Assembly (NCBI RefSeq): GCF_026104355.1
Contig: NZ_CP110535.1
Coordinates: 2,542,001-2,606,000, forward strand
Length of the DNA stretch: 64,000 nucleotides
Reading direction: 5' to 3'
DNA from: Halomonas sp. BDJS001
GTDB lineage: Bacteria; Pseudomonadota; Gammaproteobacteria; Pseudomonadales; Halomonadaceae
Position numbers and translations under genes: made by a program
Notes under the pieces: generated by a model
Database searches by the model: none
What the model saw: only the letters and a program-made list of their open reading frames with translations
What the model was told of the DNA's origin: nothing
In this document: positions 61,504 through 64,000 of the stretch, piece after piece
Layout: the number at the start of each line of letters is the position of its first letter
How positions within the stretch are numbered: the first letter of the stretch is position 1

Positions 61504-61509
61504 TTTGCC

Positions 61510-61652
61510 TCAAATGTAATGACGCCGATTTGTACCCAGATTGCGGGCGTCCACCTGGTCACTGATTTAGTATTGGTTATTGACCCGGTGAAGTGCAGCT
61601 AAAAGGGTGTGTCCAGCGTTGATGGCCACCCCATTAGGGTGGCCTTTTTTTA
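61510..61652 (+). ncRNA. Putative small RNA or metN leader of about 143 bases
   Basis: Between the promoter and an intrinsic terminator there is no credible ORF. The predicted RNA folds into a hairpin (GACGCC paired with GGCGTC, about 61520-61548). A second hairpin, CACC-T-GGTCA against TGACC-C-GGTG, lies at about 61551-61591. A single-stranded stretch then precedes the terminator. I cannot match it to a known SAM riboswitch or named sRNA. It may act in trans or as an attenuator ahead of metNIQ. Confidence 0.5.
61624..61652 (+). terminator. Intrinsic terminator of the putative small RNA
   Basis: GGCCACCC pairs with GGGTGGCC around a five-base loop, followed by seven T. It lies about 120 bases before the metN start, so it either ends a separate RNA or attenuates metNIQ. 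Confidence 0.88.
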
Positions 61653-61774
61653 TTCCCCGCCCTATCCTTAGCCGCCCTTTTTTTAGTGACCCGAGAGCTT
61701 ATCCCAACTGTTTTTAATCGCTTGGGTTGCACACTCCCGCACACTGTTTTCGGCCTACCGGTAAGGCAAACGCT

Positions 61775-62832
61775 ATGATTGAACTTAGCAACGTTAGTAA
61801 AACCTATTTCAGTAATAACAGGGGCAGCGGTGCAAACGCCATCCATGCGCTCAAAAACGCTACCCTTACAGTGCCCAAGGGTACGATTCACGGCGTCATC
61901 GGCCTGTCCGGCGCAGGTAAATCGACGCTCATCCGCTGCGTCAACTTGCTAGAGCGCCCCACCAGCGGCAGCGTGACGGTCGATGGTCAGGAAATGACGC
62001 GCCTGAGTAACGCCGAACTCAACCGTGCGCGCCATCGTATTGGCATGATCTTTCAACATTTTAATTTGCTAACCACACGCACCGTATTCGACAACGTTGC
62101 GCTACCCCTTGAGTTAATGGGGCAAAAACGCCACACCGTGCGCGATCGCGTTATTCCGCTGCTGGAGATGGTAGGCCTGGCGGATAAAGCCAACCAGTAC
62201 CCTGCCCAGCTTTCCGGAGGACAAAAGCAGCGGGTAGCGATTGCTCGGGCGCTGGCCAGCAAGCCGCAGGTACTCCTCTGCGATGAAGCAACCTCAGCTC
62301 TAGACCCACAAACCACCAGCTCAATTCTGGAACTGCTGCGCGATATAAATCATCAACTGGGCATTACCATCCTGCTGATCACCCACGAGATGGAAGTGGT
62401 CAAATCAATTTGCCACCGGGTGAGCCTGATTTCGAATGGCGAACTGGTGGAGGACTCGGAAGTTGGCGACTTCTTTACCGCCCCACGCACCCAGCTGGTC
62501 GTGAGTTTCTCAACGACTTTCTGCAGCTAACGCCGCCCAAAGAGCTGATCGAGAGACTCCTTGACGCCCCCGGGGAAAACACCCACCCCGTGGTACGCCT
62601 AACCTTCTCTGGCGATGCGGTCTCGACCCCGCTGATTTCACGCCTGGCGCGGGAGTGCGGGGTCGATGTGAGCATTTTACAAGCGAAAGTAGAGTCGATT
62701 CAGGAGCGTACCCTGGGTCTGATGATTGCGGAGCTGCTGGGCTCTGCTGCGCAAACCCAGCAAGCCATGCACTATCTCGAATCCCATCAACTACAAGTGG
62801 AGGTACTCGGCCATGTCCAGCGCAATGATTGA
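61775..62832 (+). CDS. metN: Methionine ABC transporter ATPase MetN (one-base frameshift)
   Basis: ATPase of the D-/L-methionine importer. ATG at 61775 has AAGG eight bases upstream. Walker [14 protein letters not shown]-loop IFQHFNLL, signature [15 protein letters not shown], Walker [13 protein letters not shown]. One G is lost at 62497-62498 (CTGGTCG for CTGGGTCG). Restoring it gives [17 protein letters not shown] and the C-terminal NIL regulatory domain ([40 protein letters not shown]), about 352 residues. The stop overlaps the metI start by 20 bases. Confidence 0.9.
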
Positions 62833-63466
62833 TTTAATTTTACAGGCCACGCTGGATACGCTTTATATGGTGGCCGTTTCCGGACTTATTTCCACCCTCG
62901 TTGGCCTGCCACTCGGGGTGATGCTCTACGTCACGCGCCCGCGGCAAATATTAGCGAAGCCAGTACTTAATCAAGTACTGAGCATTGTTACCAACATTGG
63001 ACGCTCGATCCCGTTTATCATCTTGATGGTGGCGATCATTCCTTTCACGCGCATGCTGGTGGGCACCTCGATTGGTATTAATGCCGCATCAGTTCCGCTC
63101 ACCATTGCCGCTATTCCGTTTGTCGCTCGGCTGGTCGAGGCAGCGCTTAACGAAATTTCCCCTGGGTTAATCGAAGCTGCCCAAGCCATGGGGGCAACCC
63201 CTTGGCAAATTATTCGCAAAGTACTGATTCCGGAAGCTCGTGGCGGCATCATGACCGGCTTAACCATCACCGTCGTCACACTGGTAAGCTACTCCGCCAT
63301 GGCCGGTGCAGTGGGTGGCGGTGGCCTTGGCGACTTAGGTATTCGCTACGGCTACAACCGCTTTAACCCCACCATCATGCTGATTACGGTGGTGATCCTG
63401 GTCGTCATGGTGCAGGGCTTCCAGAGCCTGGGCGACTACCTGGTACGCAAAAGTGATCGCAAATAG
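62813..63466 (+). CDS. metI: Methionine ABC transporter permease MetI
   Basis: Membrane subunit of the methionine importer. ATG at 62813 has GGAGG nine bases upstream, giving 217 residues and five hydrophobic helices. The EAA loop that contacts MetN reads LIEAAQAMGATPWQIIRKVLIPEA near residue 125. C-terminal helices end VQGFQSLGDYLVRKSDRK. It overlaps metN by 20 bases and precedes metQ by 103 bases. Confidence 0.95.
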   Translation: MSSAMIDLILQATLDTLYMVAVSGLISTLVGLPLGVMLYVTRPRQILAKPVLNQVLSIVTNIGRSIPFIILMVAIIPFTRMLVGTSIGINAASVPLTIAAIPFVARLVEAALNEISPGLIEAAQAMGATPWQIIRKVLIPEARGGIMTGLTITVVTLVSYSAMAGAVGGGGLGDLGIRYGYNRFNPTIMLITVVILVVMVQGFQSLGDYLVRKSDRK

Positions 63467-63569
63467 CAGTAAGCTCACCACCCATCCCTTATAACCAAAA
63501 TGCATTAGACAACGGTTTTTTATTGCCGCATCATTGTACTATTAAGCACAACATCACTGGAGAGACCTC

Positions 63570-64000
63570 ATGCAAAAACTGATTATTGGTAGTCTTACCG
63601 CCCTGGCACTTGCGGTTAACGTCGCTAATGCTGAAACGCGCAGCATTAAAATGGGTACCGTTGCTGGCCCTGAGACCGAAGTGATGGAAGTGGCAGCGCG
63701 CATTGCCAAAGAAGAGTACGACCTCGATGTGGAAATCATCGAGTTTACCGATTACGTTACCCCGAATGCCGCCCTTGCAGACAGCAGCCTGGACGCCAAT
63801 GCTTACCAGCATGAGCCCTACTTGCAGTCGATGGTCGACGACCGTGGCTATGACCTGGCTATCGCTGGCTACACCTTCGTTTACCCCATTGGCGCTTACT
63901 CAGAAAAATACGACAGTATCGATGACCTGCCAGACGGCGCTCAAATCGCGCTGCCCAACGACCCATCAAATGAAGGTCGCGCGCTGATCCTGATGCACAA
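63570..64000 (+). CDS. metQ: Methionine-binding protein MetQ, N-terminal part
   Basis: Substrate-binding protein of the methionine importer, cut by the window end after 143 codons. ATG at 63570 with GGAGAG upstream. The signal peptide KLIIGSLTALALAVNVANA has an Ala-x-Ala cleavage site and no lipobox Cys, so it looks like a free periplasmic protein rather than the lipoprotein found in E. coli. NLPA-family motifs follow: MGTVAGPETEVMEVA, VEIIEFTDYVTPNAALADSSLDANAYQHEPYL and ALPNDPSNEGRALILM. Confidence 0.92.
   Translation, partial: MQKLIIGSLTALALAVNVANAETRSIKMGTVAGPETEVMEVAARIAKEEYDLDVEIIEFTDYVTPNAALADSSLDANAYQHEPYLQSMVDDRGYDLAIAGYTFVYPIGAYSEKYDSIDDLPDGAQIALPNDPSNEGRALILMH

Noticed and set aside
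61510..61652. SAM riboswitch in the metN leader
   Set aside because: The hairpins do not match the conserved cores of the SAM-I, SAM-II or SAH families that I can recall, so it is reported only as an unassigned RNA.
63703..63987. Plus-strand frame of 94 residues near the right edge
   Set aside because: It is in a different frame from metQ, which runs across the same bases with a signal peptide and family motifs.

Overview
The window is a 64 kb stretch of a gammaproteobacterial chromosome, most probably from a Halomonas-like organism (Halomonadaceae). That assignment is an inference. It rests on moderate GC content, gammaproteobacterial-type rRNA, a psrA-lexA-nagZ neighbourhood like that of Pseudomonas, and housekeeping protein sequences of the Halomonas/Pseudomonas type. 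I see no phage, insertion sequence, integron or CRISPR array.

Layout. 1-2819: purine catabolism (end of xdhB, xdhC, guaD). 2823-2885: a heptamer tandem repeat. 2991-8667: a complete rRNA operon on the minus strand (promoter, boxA, 16S, a broken tRNA-Ile copy, tRNA-Ile, tRNA-Ala, boxA, 23S, 5S, terminator). 8752-9744: adenine deaminase. 9787-15589: cydABDC (cytochrome bd oxidase and its ABC assembly transporter). 15862-20833: a Ca2+/Na+ exchanger and pqiABC. 20899-27291: a mixed set (HhH protein, RhlE helicase, CynX-type MFS transporter, asparaginase, DUF2789, VTT and SRPBCC proteins). 27557-30034: queC-queE-queD plus a cysteine-cluster protein (7-deazaguanine/queuosine synthesis). 30056-34657: miaE and a 1.3 kilo-residue BTAD/AAA/TPR regulator. 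35201-48861: central metabolism and cell wall (acnB, rraA, GDPD, ggt, ppsA/ppsR, hpt, nagZ, L,D-transpeptidase, psrA). 49129-53219: lexA, a CbiM-like permease, purU, RNase J. 53291-55141: Moco synthesis (moaE, a moaC-moaD fusion, mobB). 55214-60315: nucleobase salvage (uraA, upp, ung, gpt, apt, an AzgA-type permease). 60524-64000: riboflavin synthase, a probable small RNA or leader, and metNIQ.

Functional themes. Nucleobase metabolism occurs at both ends: degradation on the left (adenine and guanine deaminases, xanthine dehydrogenase) and uptake/salvage on the right. The Moco genes supply the cofactor that xanthine dehydrogenase needs. ppsA and ppsR are divergent, with ppsR encoding the regulator of PpsA.

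The most striking technical feature is that eight conserved genes (cydB, cydD, cydC, acnB, lexA, purU twice, uraA, metN) each carry single-base losses, almost all in short homopolymers. In each case, restoring one base recovers the full family-typical protein. The uniform direction, and the importance of lexA and acnB, point to systematic sequence error rather than biological decay.

The best candidates for undescribed biology are: a compact promoter-hairpins-terminator unit at 61475-61652 with no ORF, upstream of metNIQ; a chimeric tRNA-Ile relic with an enlarged anticodon loop inside the rRNA operon; the regulator at 30056-33955, with a cyclase-like domain that lacks its metal-binding aspartates; and a two-domain QueD whose active-site motifs are split between its halves.
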